Assembly (NCBI RefSeq): GCF_010119205.1
Contig: NZ_WRXM01000002.1
Span: 178,982 to 242,981, forward strand
DNA from: Haloarcula limicola
GTDB lineage: Archaea; Halobacteriota; Halobacteria; Halobacteriales; Haloarculaceae
Length of the DNA stretch: 64,000 nt
Direction: 5' to 3'
Within the stretch, counting starts at the first letter, position 1; each line of letters opens with the position of its first letter. Below are positions 33,914 to 43,489 of the stretch, piece by piece. The translations under genes and the position numbers were made by a program. The notes under the pieces were generated by a model. It saw only the letters and a list, made by a program, of their open reading frames with translations. It ran no database searches and had not been told where the DNA came from.

Positions 33914-35293
33914 ATGGCAACCGACTCAGACGGGGAGATAGAGCTCGAATACGAGCGCGACGACAAGCCGCCGCTGCCCACGTCGCTGCTGCTGGGACTG
34001 CAACACGTCGCGGTGATGATCGTGCCCGCGACGGCGGTGGCGTTCATCGTCGCCGGGGCCGTCGGGCTCAGCGCGGGCGACACCGCCTACATCGTGCAGA
34101 TGGTGCTGCTGTTCTCCGGCGTGGCGACCATCGTGCAGGCCTACACCGTCGGCCCGGTCGGCGCGAAGCTCCCGATCGTAATGGGGACGAGCTTCACGTT
34201 CGTCGGCGCGGCCAGTTCCATCGGCGCGAGCTACGGGCTGGCGGCGGTGTTCGGAGCCATCCTCGTCACCGGCTTCGTCGTCGAGGGACTCGTCGGCTGG
34301 CAGTTCAAGCGCATCGAACCGTTCTTCCCGCCGCTGGTCACCGGACTCGTCGTAGTCATCATCGGCCTCTATCTGGTGCCGGTCGGGATGGACTACGTGG
34401 CCGGCGGCGTCGGCGCGGAGAACTACGGGTCGCTGACGAATCTCGGCCTCGCGTCGCTCGTCCTCGGTATCGCCGTCCTCCTGAACCTCTTTACGACCGG
34501 CGTCACCCGACTGCTGAGCGTCCTCGTCGGCATCGTCGTCGGCTACGCGACGGCCACCGCCCTCGGCGTCGTCGATTTCGCACCGGTGTTCCAGGCCAGT
34601 TGGTTCGCGGTCCCGCAACCGGGCAAGTTCGGCTTCGCGTTCGAACCGGTCCCCATCATCACGTTCGCGTTCCTCTTTCTGGTCTCGGCGATGGAGACGG
34701 TCGGCGACATGTCGAGCATCACGGCCGCGGAGGGCCGGACGCCCACCCACGAGGAGTTCCGCGGCGGCCTCTTCACCGACGGCCTGCTGAGTTCGCTCGG
34801 CTCGCTCGCCGGGACGTTCCCGGTGACCTCGTTCTCCCAGAACGCCGGCATCGTCAACTTCACCGGCGTGATGAGCCGACACGTCGTCGGCGTCGGCGGC
34901 CTCATCCTCGCGCTCCTGGGACTCAGCCCGAAGGTCGGTGCCGTCGTCACGACGATCCCGAGCGCGGTGTTCGGCGGCGCGGTCCTGTTGATGGTCGGGA
35001 TGGTCGCCGCCAGCGGCGCGCGGCTCATCTTCCTGCACACGCAACTCGACCGACGCAACATGGTCATCATGGCCGTCTCGCTCGGTCTCGGTCTGGGCGT
35101 GGCGACCCGACCGGACGCGCTGTCGGGCCTGCCCGCGGCCGCCGAGACGTTCTTCGGCCAGCCGGTCATCCTCACGGCGCTGACGGCGCTGGTGCTCAAC
35201 ACGTTCGTCCCCGGCGAGCAGAGCCCGCTGTTCGACGCCGACCCGGACGAGACGCCCGCCGAGGCGATGGGGATCACTAGCTCGGACGACTGA
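33914..35293 (+). CDS. NCS2-family uracil/xanthine (nucleobase) permease
   Basis: 459 residues with about 12-14 hydrophobic segments. The NCS2 signature is visible in SAMETVGDMSSITAAEGR and FPVTSFSQNAGIVNFTGV, and the N-terminal LLLGLQHVAVM is family-specific. It should carry xanthine, uracil or related bases with a proton or sodium ion. Genomic position next to hpt and a GuaB-like gene favours a purine base. The C-terminal 25 residues are acidic and cytoplasmic. Confidence 0.9.
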   Translation: MATDSDGEIELEYERDDKPPLPTSLLLGLQHVAVMIVPATAVAFIVAGAVGLSAGDTAYIVQMVLLFSGVATIVQAYTVGPVGAKLPIVMGTSFTFVGAASSIGASYGLAAVFGAILVTGFVVEGLVGWQFKRIEPFFPPLVTGLVVVIIGLYLVPVGMDYVAGGVGAENYGSLTNLGLASLVLGIAVLLNLFTTGVTRLLSVLVGIVVGYATATALGVVDFAPVFQASWFAVPQPGKFGFAFEPVPIITFAFLFLVSAMETVGDMSSITAAEGRTPTHEEFRGGLFTDGLLSSLGSLAGTFPVTSFSQNAGIVNFTGVMSRHVVGVGGLILALLGLSPKVGAVVTTIPSAVFGGAVLLMVGMVAASGARLIFLHTQLDRRNMVIMAVSLGLGLGVATRPDALSGLPAAAETFFGQPVILTALTALVLNTFVPGEQSPLFDADPDETPAEAMGITSSDD

Positions 35294-35329
35294 GCGGCTG
35301 AGAGCCGCGATTTCTCTCCCGTCCGCTCC

Positions 35330-36415
35330 TCAGTCGTCGGCGTCGGCCGTGGCGTGTTTCGTGCTGTCGACGCTGACCGTCTCCCACGCTCGGTCCGAGT
35401 GCGCGCCTTCTCGCTCCTTGGCGCTTTCAGCGACGCGGATGAACTCCGCCTTCTCGCGGGCCGCCTCGATAGTGTGGCCGCCGCAATACGACAGACCCGA
35501 ACGGATGCCCGCACAGAACTCCTCGGCCACGTCGGCGGCCGGCCCCTTGTAGGGGGTCAGCCCCTCGACGCCCTCGTCGGCGGTGACGTCCTCGGCCTTG
35601 TCCGAGCGCTCCTCGGCGGCGGCCGTCGTCGCCATCCCGCGCGAGCGCTTGTAGCGCGTTTCGTCGATCTCGACCGTCTCGCCCGGCGCTTCCGCCGTTC
35701 CGGCGAAGAGACTGCCCATCATCACCGTGTCCGCGCCGGCCATCAGCGCCTTCACCGCGTCGCCGGAGGTCTGGATGCCGCCGTCCGCGCAGATCGTGAC
35801 GTCGAGGTCCGCCGCGGCCTCGGCGCAGTCGTCGACGGCCGTCAACTGCGGGACCCCCGCCCCGGCGACCTTTCGGGTGGTGCAGTGCGAGCCGGGACCG
35901 ATGCCGACTTTCACGCAGTCCGCACCGGCCGCGTGGAGGTCCTCGACGCCGTCGGGCGTGGCGACGTTCCCGGCGACGATATCCAACTCGGGGTATTCCT
36001 CGCGGAGGTCAGCGACGGCGTCGAGGGTCCGCTCCATGTGGCCGTGGGCGACGTCGACGACGACGGCGTCGACGCCCGCCTCGACCAGCGCGTCGGTCCG
36101 TTCGACGTGGTCCTCGTCGATGCCGACCGCCGCCGTGACCGGGACCCCCGCGGCGGCCACCTCCGCGACGGTCTCGGCCTGCTCCTCGACGGTGAGAAAG
36201 CGATGAACCGTCCCGACGCCGCCCGCCTCGCCGAGCGCGATGGCGAGGTCCGCTTCGGTGACGGTGTCCATCGCCGCCGAGACGAGCGGCGTTTCGAGGT
36301 CGATACCGGGCGTCAACCGCGTCGAGAGGTCGACGTCGTTCCGGCTATCGACCGGCGACCGCTGGGGAACCAGCAGTACGTCGCCGTAGCTCAACCCCGT
36401 TCGGAGTTCGTTCAT
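35330..36415 (-). CDS. GuaB-like IMP dehydrogenase / GMP reductase without CBS domains
   Basis: 361 residues, about 120 shorter than IMP dehydrogenases with CBS domains, because the CBS pair is missing. The catalytic Cys178 is in [20 protein letters not shown], and [14 protein letters not shown] and the [12 protein letters not shown] flap followed by [11 protein letters not shown] resemble IMP dehydrogenase more than GMP reductase. Databases often call it guanosine monophosphate reductase. The reaction direction is thus uncertain. It faces the permease gene with 36 bases between stops. Confidence 0.85.
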   Translation of the reverse strand: MNELRTGLSYGDVLLVPQRSPVDSRNDVDLSTRLTPGIDLETPLVSAAMDTVTEADLAIALGEAGGVGTVHRFLTVEEQAETVAEVAAAGVPVTAAVGIDEDHVERTDALVEAGVDAVVVDVAHGHMERTLDAVADLREEYPELDIVAGNVATPDGVEDLHAAGADCVKVGIGPGSHCTTRKVAGAGVPQLTAVDDCAEAAADLDVTICADGGIQTSGDAVKALMAGADTVMMGSLFAGTAEAPGETVEIDETRYKRSRGMATTAAAEERSDKAEDVTADEGVEGLTPYKGPAADVAEEFCAGIRSGLSYCGGHTIEAAREKAEFIRVAESAKEREGAHSDRAWETVSVDSTKHATADADD

Positions 36416-36542
36416 GACCGCGATTGCTAAGGGGTGTCACGGGAATAAACCCCTCGATTCCCCCACCGGATTGCCCGACCGCCGCCCCCGTCGAACAGCA
36501 AACCACGGGGTGTTTATACCGTCTCGTGTCAACCCCCGTAGC

Positions 36543-37526
36543 ATGGCGGATTCCCCCCACGTCGCCGTCACCGGCGCTGCGGGTTACATCGGCAGTCGCG
36601 TCGTCTACGAGCTACGGGAGCAGTACCCCGACTGGGAGATAACCGCGCTGGACAACTTCTATCTCGGACAGGTCCAGTCGGTCGGGGACGTCGACGTCGA
36701 CCACGTCGACATCCGCGACCGCGACCGGCTGGAGGCCGCGCTCGACGGAGCGGATATCGTGATGCACTTAGCGGCCATCTCCGGCGTCGACGACTGCGAG
36801 GACAAGCAGGACCTGGCCTACGAGGTGAACGTCCAGGGCACGAACAACGTCGCGTGGTTCTGCCGGCAGACCGGCGCGGGGATGGTCTTTCCCTTCTCGA
36901 TGGCCGTCATCGGCGACCCGTCTGACTTCCCCATCTCCGTCGACAATCCGCGCGGCCCGCTGAACTGGTACGGGCGGACGAAACTCCTCTCCGAACGCGC
37001 CATCGAGGACTTCGCCGACGGCGCGTTCCCCGCCCACCAGTTCATGATCTCGAACCTCTACGGGAGCCACGAGATAGACGGCCAGTCCGTCTCGAAGGGC
37101 ACCGTCATCAACTTCTTCCTCGGACGCGCGGAGGCGGGCGAGACGCTGACGGTGTACGAACCCGGAACACAGTCCCGCAACTTCGTCCACGTCAAGGACG
37201 TCGCCCGCGCTTACGTCCGCAGCGCCGAGCGGATGGTCGAGCAACTGGACGGCGGCGAGACGGGCGTCGAGAAGTACGAGATCGCCAGCGACGAGGACCC
37301 GAGCGTCCGCGACGTCGCCGAGTTGGTCCGGTCGGCCGCGGCCAAGGCCGGCATCGACGTGGACGTCTCGCTGGTCGAGAACCCCCGCGGCGACGACGAG
37401 ACGATGGTCGACTCGTTCACCGTCGACACGAGTCGCACGCGCGAGGTGCTCGGCTGGGAGCCGACCCACACCGTCGAGTCCGTGATCCGCGACGCGCTGG
37501 CCGCCGAAGACGGCGGCGAGCAGTAG
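36543..37526 (+). CDS. NAD-dependent epimerase/dehydratase
   Basis: 327 residues from the ATG at 36543. Rossmann motif GAAGYIGSR (residues 11-19) and catalytic Tyr143/Lys147 in NWYGRTKLLSE. The Ser/Thr motif before YG is FPFSMAVIGD, unlike the classical SSxxVYG. It may therefore act on an unusual sugar. It converges on aglM with 21 bases between stops. Sequence similarity to the epimerase at 31592 is only at family level. Confidence 0.85.
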   Translation: MADSPHVAVTGAAGYIGSRVVYELREQYPDWEITALDNFYLGQVQSVGDVDVDHVDIRDRDRLEAALDGADIVMHLAAISGVDDCEDKQDLAYEVNVQGTNNVAWFCRQTGAGMVFPFSMAVIGDPSDFPISVDNPRGPLNWYGRTKLLSERAIEDFADGAFPAHQFMISNLYGSHEIDGQSVSKGTVINFFLGRAEAGETLTVYEPGTQSRNFVHVKDVARAYVRSAERMVEQLDGGETGVEKYEIASDEDPSVRDVAELVRSAAAKAGIDVDVSLVENPRGDDETMVDSFTVDTSRTREVLGWEPTHTVESVIRDALAAEDGGEQ

Positions 37527-37547
37527 CGTCTCGTTCCGTCTCGCCGC

Positions 37548-38852
37548 TCACCACGTCAGTCCTTCGTACGTGATGCCGTCGCGCCGCTCGATTATCCGCC
37601 GGCCGTCGACGACTACCGGGTCGGCCATCTCGTCGAACTCGGCGTCGAGCGCCGCGAACTCGTCCCAGTCGGTGACGACCACCGCGCCGGACGCCCCCTC
37701 CAGCGCCTCGCCGGCCGACGCGGCGTACTCGATGTCGGGGTAGCGCTCGCGCATGTTCTCCGTCGCCACGGGGTCGTAGGCGACCACGTCGGCCCCGCGT
37801 TCCTGTAGGCCCTCGATGACCGGCACGGCCCGCGTGTTCCGGATGTCGTCCGTACCGGGCTTGAACGCCAGTCCGAGGACGGCGACGCGCTTCCCCCGCA
37901 CGGCGACGTGGTCGTCCAGCAGGGAGAGGAGGCGCTCGGGCTGAGCGTCGTTCAACTCGACGGCCGCCGAGAGAACGGCGGGGTCGTAGCCGCGCTCGCG
38001 GGCGGCGGCGATGATCGCATCAGTATCCTTCGGGAAGCACGATCCGCCCCAGCCCACCCCGCTCCGGAGGAACTGCTCGCCGATGCGGTCATCTAACCCA
38101 ATGGCGTCGGCCACCTCGTAGGCGTCGACGCCGAACTCCTTGCAGACGTTGCCGATGTCGTTGATCAGACTGACCTTCGAGGCGAGGAAGGTGTTGTTGG
38201 CGTACTTTATCATCTCGGCCTCGGCGATACCGGTCTCGACGACCGGAACCTCGCCGTCGGCGGCGTCCCGAAGCGGAGCGTAGAGGACGCGCAACAGGGC
38301 GAAGGCCCGCTCGTCGTCGGCCCCGAAGACGAGCTTGTCGGGGTTCAGGAAGTCCTCGACGGCGGTGCCCTCCCGCTGGAACTCGGGGTTCGAGGCGACC
38401 AGGAAGTCCGTCCCGCGTTCGAGGCCCTCCTCGGCGATGCGGGGGGCGAGTCGCTCGTCCGTCGTCGTCGGAATGACCGTCGATTTGGTGACGACGAGGT
38501 GCGGTTCCTCGCGGCCCTCGCCCGCGGCCAACGCCTCTCCGACGGAGGCCGCGCCCGCTTCCATGTACTGCAAGTCGATGCTGCCGTCCCCGTTCGAGGG
38601 CGTGGGGAGGGCCAGCATCGTCAGGTCCGTCTCGCGGACGGCGGCGTAGTCGGTCGTCGCGCGCAGTCGCTCGCCGCCGTGCTCGGCGACGAGTTCGTCC
38701 AGCCCGGGCTCGTGGATGGGCGACTCGCCGTCGTTGATCGCGGCGACGATACCCTCGTCGACGTCGATTGCCGTGACTTCGTGACCCAGCTCGGCGAGAC
38801 AGGCCGCGACGGTAGTGCCGACGTAGCCGCTCCCCACGATGCTGACGTTCAT
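37548..38852 (-). CDS. aglM: UDP-glucose 6-dehydrogenase AglM
   Basis: 434 residues from the ATG at 38852 ([12 protein letters not shown]); codons seven residues earlier are also possible. AglM makes UDP-glucuronic acid for N-glycosylation of surface-layer glycoprotein in Haloferax. The NAD motif GSGYVG, Lys216 in [13 protein letters not shown] and the catalytic Cys272 in [12 protein letters not shown] are intact, as is the C-terminal [13 protein letters not shown]. The family also includes UDP-N-acetylmannosamine dehydrogenases, but this match is to UDP-glucose type. No glycosyltransferase is in the window. Confidence 0.9.
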   Translation of the reverse strand: MNVSIVGSGYVGTTVAACLAELGHEVTAIDVDEGIVAAINDGESPIHEPGLDELVAEHGGERLRATTDYAAVRETDLTMLALPTPSNGDGSIDLQYMEAGAASVGEALAAGEGREEPHLVVTKSTVIPTTTDERLAPRIAEEGLERGTDFLVASNPEFQREGTAVEDFLNPDKLVFGADDERAFALLRVLYAPLRDAADGEVPVVETGIAEAEMIKYANNTFLASKVSLINDIGNVCKEFGVDAYEVADAIGLDDRIGEQFLRSGVGWGGSCFPKDTDAIIAAARERGYDPAVLSAAVELNDAQPERLLSLLDDHVAVRGKRVAVLGLAFKPGTDDIRNTRAVPVIEGLQERGADVVAYDPVATENMRERYPDIEYAASAGEALEGASGAVVVTDWDEFAALDAEFDEMADPVVVDGRRIIERRDGITYEGLTW

Positions 38853-39065
38853 CGGCGATGGTTTGGCCATCACCCCCCTTGAGAATTCGGTTCCTTCGGG
38901 CCGGAATCCGCAGCGCGGCCGTCGAATCGGGCCCGCCGAACGCGCCCGCCGCGGAGACTGTCCCGAGACAGTTGCGTCCGTTGCAGCCGTAACCGGCCTA
39001 TAACAACGCCTCCGCCTGACTCAGCCCGAACCAGCCTGGCGATTCCGGTCGCCACGCAAGGGACA

Positions 39066-39860
39066 ATGAACACGGAACGAGCAGTGTCGGTCGGCATCGC
39101 CGTCGCCGTCGTCGTCGCCCTGACGTTCTCCGCGTCGACGCTGGGGTCGTCGATGGAGACCGACCCGTCCGACGCCATCGACGTAGAGTACGAGGCGCTT
39201 CCCCTCGGGGACAGCGGCGACGACGTGGAGGAGGCCGCACAGCGACTGCACGACCAGTACGATCAGGAGGCGAGCCAGTCACAGTCGCAGTCTCAGTCGC
39301 AGTCGCAGTCCTCGTCGTCCTCCGCTAGCTCGCAGAGCCAGCAGAGCTCGAGCGCGTCCTCGAGCGCCGACCCCGCCTCGCAGAGCGATCTCGTCGCCCT
39401 ACTGGCGGCGCTGCTGGTGCTCGCCGCGCTCGTAGGCGTCGCCTACTACTACCGAGAGCGCCTGCGGGCGCTGTTCGGGCGGTTGACCGACGACTCGGGC
39501 GACGAGGCACGAGGCGAGCGGGCGGTCCCCGTTCCGGAGAACGACGTCCAGCGGGCGTGGGTCGAGCTGGTGACGCGAGCGGGCGTGAGTCGGCCGCGGA
39601 CGCGGACGCCGCGGGACTGCGCCCGGGCCGCCGTCGAGACCGGGTTCGACGCCGACGCGGTCCACCGACTGCGCCGGGCCTTCGAGGACGTCCAGTACGG
39701 CGGCGCGCCGCCGACCGAAGAGCGTGAGCGCAGCGCCCGCGAGACGCTGCGAACGCTGGACGGCGGTGGCGGACGGTTGGAGAGCGACGGCGGCCGGTCG
39801 ACGGGTGATGACCGGCGACCGGAGCGCGACGGCGAAGAGCGGGAGGGCGATAGCAGATGA
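39066..39860 (+). CDS. DUF4129-domain membrane protein
   Basis: 264 residues. A signal or anchor segment (about 7-28), then a Ser/Gln-rich extracellular linker (about 70-105) that contains repeated SQ pairs, a membrane helix (about 108-127) and a cytoplasmic DUF4129-like domain (about 155-220, with DVQRAWVELV and TPRDCARAAVETG). The last 40 residues are polar and variable. It overlaps the next gene by four bases. Found with DUF58 and MoxR, this family is thought to work in membrane- or envelope-associated protein quality control, but the mechanism is not known. Confidence 0.8.
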   Translation: MNTERAVSVGIAVAVVVALTFSASTLGSSMETDPSDAIDVEYEALPLGDSGDDVEEAAQRLHDQYDQEASQSQSQSQSQSQSSSSSASSQSQQSSSASSSADPASQSDLVALLAALLVLAALVGVAYYYRERLRALFGRLTDDSGDEARGERAVPVPENDVQRAWVELVTRAGVSRPRTRTPRDCARAAVETGFDADAVHRLRRAFEDVQYGGAPPTEERERSARETLRTLDGGGGRLESDGGRSTGDDRRPERDGEEREGDSR

Positions 39861-40528
39861 GCGGGACGTCCAGCGTGCGCCGATTCGGCTGGGCGCTGCT
39901 GGTGGCGCTCGGCGTCGCCGCGTTGGGGGTCGCGGTCGTTCCCGGCGCGGCGTCGTCGCTCCCGGTCGAGGCGTTCGTCGAGGCGCTGGGGAACGACTAC
40001 TTCCTGCTCGGTCTCTTCGGCGGCGTCGCGCTGGCGGTGCTCGCGTGGATGGTCGGCCGGCGCGCGACCGGCAGCGTCACGCAGGCGGACCCGCCGGACC
40101 CGGAGACGATCCTCGATGCGCCCCGCCCCGGTGAGGGGTTCGACGACCTGCTCGGGACGACCGTCCCGCGTCACCGGGACAGCGGCGAGACCGCCGAGCG
40201 ATTGCGCGACCGGTTGCGGACCGCGGCCGTCCGCGCGGAGATGCGAGGCGGGCGTTCGCGCGAGCGGGCCAAAAAGCGCGTCGCCGACGGCCGTTGGACG
40301 GAGGACCCCGTTGCCAGTCAGTTCGTCAGCGATGATCCGTCCTCGCCCGCGCTCGGCGAGCAAGCGAAACTGTGGCTGCTCGGCGACTCGTGGGTCCAGC
40401 ACGGCGCGCGAGCGACGGCGCGGGAACTCACCCGGGAGACCGAGACGGAGCGCCCCGTAGAGAGGGAGCGGCGCGCGAGCCAGCCGGAGCCGAGTAGCGG
40501 CGAAGCGAGCGGCGGTGAGACGCGATGA
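39857..40528 (+). CDS. DUF7269-type membrane protein
   Basis: 223 residues. Two hydrophobic segments (about 10-32 and 47-66) precede a cytoplasmic charged domain (about 70-190) that contains DDLLGTTVPRHRDSGETAERLRDRL and ARATARELTRE, then a variable acidic end. It is overlapped by four bases on both sides (ATGA junctions), so it is translated with the DUF4129 and DUF58 genes. I identify it from context and from the haloarchaeal DUF7269 pattern, not from a catalytic motif. Confidence 0.65.
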   Translation: MSGTSSVRRFGWALLVALGVAALGVAVVPGAASSLPVEAFVEALGNDYFLLGLFGGVALAVLAWMVGRRATGSVTQADPPDPETILDAPRPGEGFDDLLGTTVPRHRDSGETAERLRDRLRTAAVRAEMRGGRSRERAKKRVADGRWTEDPVASQFVSDDPSSPALGEQAKLWLLGDSWVQHGARATARELTRETETERPVERERRASQPEPSSGEASGGETR

Positions 40529-41796
40529 CGGCGGTCAGAGCGACCGGCCGCTGGCGCGGCATCGTCGCCGTCGCGCTGTTCGCCGTCGCCGTCGGCATCC
40601 TCACGGACCGTCCGCCGGTGATGCTCGCGGGCGTCGTCGGCGCGGGCTTCGCGCTGTACCCGCGCCTGACCGGCCCGCCGAGCGCCGAGTTCGAACTCGA
40701 CCGCCGCGTCGACGACCACCACCCGGATCGGGGCGACCCCGTCACGGTGACGACGCGGTTGACCAACGTCGGCGACAGCACGCTCACCGACGTCCGGATA
40801 ATCGACGGCGTGCCGCCGATGCTCACCGTCGCGTCGGGCAGTCCCCGCCACGGAGCGGTGCTTCGCCCCGGCGAGACCACCGAGTTCAGCTACGAGGTCG
40901 GGGCCGACCACGGCCGCCACCAGTTCGACCCCGCCACCGTCGTCGTCCGCGACCCGACGGGCGCACACGAGGTCGAGACGACGGTGGCCGCCGGGACGGA
41001 GATCGACTGCGCCGAGGCCGTCCCCGCGGTCCCGCTCCGCCAGCAGACCAACGGCCACGCGGGGCGGCTGGTGACCGACGACGGGGGGAGCGGCATCGAG
41101 TTCCACACCGTCCGCGAGTACCGCCCCGGCGACCCGATGGGGCGCATCGACTCGAAGCGCTGGGCGCGCACGGGCGAACTCACCACCATCGACTTCCGCG
41201 AGGAGCGCCGGGCCTCGATACTGCTCCTGCTCGACGCCCGCGAACCGGCCTACCGCTCGCAGAGCGACGACGAACCCAACGCCGTCGCCCACGGGCTGGC
41301 CGGCGTCGAGCAACTGCTCTCGGCGCTCGCGGACACCCGCGACTTCGTCGGCCTGGCGGCGTTCGGTCGGGAGTTCTGTTGGCACGCGCCCGGGGTCGGC
41401 CCGGACCACCAGAGTCGTCTCAGGCAACTGCTTCAGACCCACCCGACGCTGTCCGCCCGACCGCCGACCGCCGACGAGGACGGCGACCTGAAGCGCCAGA
41501 CCGAGCAACTGCGCAAGCGCCTCGGTCGGGACACGCAGATAGTCGTGTTCTCGCCGCTGGCCGACGAGGCGATCGTCGAGGCGGTGCGTACGCTGGAGGC
41601 CGACGGCCACGCGACGACGGTGGTCAGCCCGGACGTGACGGCCGACGGCACGCTCGGGCGGGAACTCGCGCGGGTCGAGCGGACGAACCGCCTCCACTCG
41701 CTTCGGGGGGCCGGGGTCCCGGTCGTGGATTGGGGACCGACCGCGTCGCTCGGCGCGGTTCTGCTCGACGAGCAACGGCGGGGGTGGTCGGCGTGA
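40525..41796 (+). CDS. DUF58 (vWA-like) protein, MoxR partner
   Basis: 423 residues. Two N-terminal membrane segments (about 10-45) are followed by an immunoglobulin-like extracellular or peripheral stretch and the DUF58 core, whose motif YRPGDPMGRIDSKRWARTG and TIDFREERRASILLLLDARE mark the MIDAS-like region of the vWA fold. DUF58 proteins act with MoxR AAA+ ATPases as chaperone-like pairs. The MoxR gene is 0.7 kb away on the opposite strand. It overlaps the genes on both sides by four bases. Confidence 0.85.
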   Translation: MTAVRATGRWRGIVAVALFAVAVGILTDRPPVMLAGVVGAGFALYPRLTGPPSAEFELDRRVDDHHPDRGDPVTVTTRLTNVGDSTLTDVRIIDGVPPMLTVASGSPRHGAVLRPGETTEFSYEVGADHGRHQFDPATVVVRDPTGAHEVETTVAAGTEIDCAEAVPAVPLRQQTNGHAGRLVTDDGGSGIEFHTVREYRPGDPMGRIDSKRWARTGELTTIDFREERRASILLLLDAREPAYRSQSDDEPNAVAHGLAGVEQLLSALADTRDFVGLAAFGREFCWHAPGVGPDHQSRLRQLLQTHPTLSARPPTADEDGDLKRQTEQLRKRLGRDTQIVVFSPLADEAIVEAVRTLEADGHATTVVSPDVTADGTLGRELARVERTNRLHSLRGAGVPVVDWGPTASLGAVLLDEQRRGWSA

Positions 41797-42488
41797 GCGA
41801 ATCGATCGCCCACCGGCCGACGCCGGTCGCGAGCGGACTGGCCGTCCTCTTCGCGACCGGGGCGACGGCGATCCTCGTCCGCTCGGCCGCACAGCACCGC
41901 GCCGTCGCGCTCACGCTCCTCGGCGCGGCGATCCTCCTCGTCAGCGGTCGCTACCCCGACGGGATGGCGCTGGACCGCCCAGTCCGGTATCTCGGGACGG
42001 CCGTCGGCGCGCTCGTCGTCCTCGCCGCGTTCGCGCTGGCGCTCACCTCGCCCTCGACGTCCGGCGCGCGCCTGGAGCTGTTCCCCGGACTGGTCGGCGT
42101 CGTCCTCGTCGGACTGGGCGTCCGTCCGGTCCGCCAGCGCTTCGCCCGTCGGTTCCTCTCGGCCGGGCTCGCCGCCCTCGTCGTCGCCGTCGCGCTGAGC
42201 GGCATCTTCGAGCGGGCGGGACCGCTCGCGCTGCTCGCGGCCGTCGCGGCCGCCATCGTCGCGTGGGACGTCGGGGAGCACGGCGTCAGCCTCGGCGAGC
42301 AACTGCGGACCGACGCCGACACCCGCTCGGTCGAACTGGTCCACGCCGGCGTCTCGACGGCCTACGGTGCCGCCCTGGTCGTCGCGACGCTGCTGCTCTT
42401 CGAAAACGGCGCGACGGGGCTCCCGCTGGCGACGTTGGTGGCGCTGCTGGTCGGCGCGATCGCGCTGATGGCCGCGCTGTACCGGTAG
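41793..42488 (+). CDS. Polytopic membrane protein of the MoxR cluster (DUF7519-like)
   Basis: 231 residues from a GTG at 41793, which overlaps the DUF58 stop (GTGA). Seven or eight hydrophobic segments with short loops cover almost the whole length. It ends LMAALYR. A label DUF7519 would fit haloarchaeal MoxR clusters, but I cannot confirm it from motifs. It converges on the MoxR gene with 23 bases between stops. Confidence 0.65.
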   Translation: MSESIAHRPTPVASGLAVLFATGATAILVRSAAQHRAVALTLLGAAILLVSGRYPDGMALDRPVRYLGTAVGALVVLAAFALALTSPSTSGARLELFPGLVGVVLVGLGVRPVRQRFARRFLSAGLAALVVAVALSGIFERAGPLALLAAVAAAIVAWDVGEHGVSLGEQLRTDADTRSVELVHAGVSTAYGAALVVATLLLFENGATGLPLATLVALLVGAIALMAALYR

Positions 42489-42511
42489 CTACGGAAAAAG
42501 CGGGGCGAGCG

Positions 42512-43489
42512 CTATTTTCGACCGTCCGCGTAACTGACTGTCGGCACCGGCACCGAATCCAGCAGGTCGTCGACGACGGCGCGCTTGTCCACGTCGTCGA
42601 CGCGGGCGTCCGGCGTCAGGACGAGGCGGTGGGCCAGCACGTCGGGCGCGATGCGGGCGACGTGGTCCGGCGTGACGTAGGTCCGCCCGCGAACGACGGC
42701 GAGCGCCCTGGCGACCTCGAAGAGGCGCTGTGTCGCCCGCGGGGAGACGCCCGTGGCGACGCGGCTGTCCTCGCGGCTCGCGCGCGCGAGACTGACGACG
42801 TACGCGCGCACCTCGTCCTCCATGTGGACGGATTCGGGCGCTCGCCGGAGCGCCGCGGGGTCGATGGCCGCGCTGGTCCCGACCGTGGGCGTCCGGTCGG
42901 TTCGGGCGGCCCGCCGATCGATGAGTTCGCGCTCGCCGGCCTCGTCGGGGTATCCCAGGCTCGTCTTCACGACGAAGCGGTCGACCTGTGCCTCCGGCAG
43001 CGGGAACGTGCCGTCCTGTTCGATGGGGTTCTGCGTCGCGATGACGAAGAAGGGGTCGGGCAGCGCGTGGGTCTCCCCGTCGATGGTGACCTGCCCCTCG
43101 CCCATCGCTTCGAGCAGCGCGGCCTGGGTCTTCGGCGACGCGCGGTTGATCTCGTCGGCCAGCACGACGTTGCCGAAGATCGGCCCCTCGCGGAAGTCGA
43201 AGGCCTGCGTCTGCTCGTTGAAGACGTACGTGCCGGTGATGTCGGCCGGCAGGAGGTCCGGCGTGAACTGGATGCGCGAGAACGAGAGGCCGAGCGCCGA
43301 CGCGAGCGAGCGCGCGGTGAGGGTCTTCCCCGTTCCCGGAACGTCCTCCAATAGAACGTGGCCCCGGGAGAGAAATCCCGAGAGGACCGTTTCGAGCGTC
43401 GATTCGTCGGCGATGACCGCCCGCGACACCGCATCGAGGACGGTGTTGCAGTGCTCTGTCGCTCCCTCGACGTCTGTCTCAGTACCCAT
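42512..43489 (-). CDS. MoxR-family AAA+ ATPase
   Basis: 325 residues from the ATG at 43489; one five codons earlier is also possible. Walker A VPGTGKTL and Walker B VVLADEINRASPKTQAALLEAM are intact, as are sensor 1 (ATQNPIEQDGTFPLPEAQVDRF) and the arginine-rich sensor 2 region SPRATQRLFEVARA. MoxR ATPases with DUF58 partners remodel or insert metals into client proteins. Its gene faces the DUF4129-DUF7269-DUF58 operon, so the group is convergent rather than one operon. Confidence 0.92.
   Translation of the reverse strand: MGTETDVEGATEHCNTVLDAVSRAVIADESTLETVLSGFLSRGHVLLEDVPGTGKTLTARSLASALGLSFSRIQFTPDLLPADITGTYVFNEQTQAFDFREGPIFGNVVLADEINRASPKTQAALLEAMGEGQVTIDGETHALPDPFFVIATQNPIEQDGTFPLPEAQVDRFVVKTSLGYPDEAGERELIDRRAARTDRTPTVGTSAAIDPAALRRAPESVHMEDEVRAYVVSLARASREDSRVATGVSPRATQRLFEVARALAVVRGRTYVTPDHVARIAPDVLAHRLVLTPDARVDDVDKRAVVDDLLDSVPVPTVSYADGRK

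Noticed and set aside
39449-40402. 317-residue minus-strand frame across the MoxR-linked operon
   Set aside because: It is Arg/Pro-rich and antisense to two overlapped genes with clear membrane topology.
40515-42488. 657-residue frame over the DUF58 gene
   Set aside because: Its first 420 codons are an Arg-rich shadow of DUF58. Only the part from 41793 is hydrophobic and plausible, and that part is annotated.
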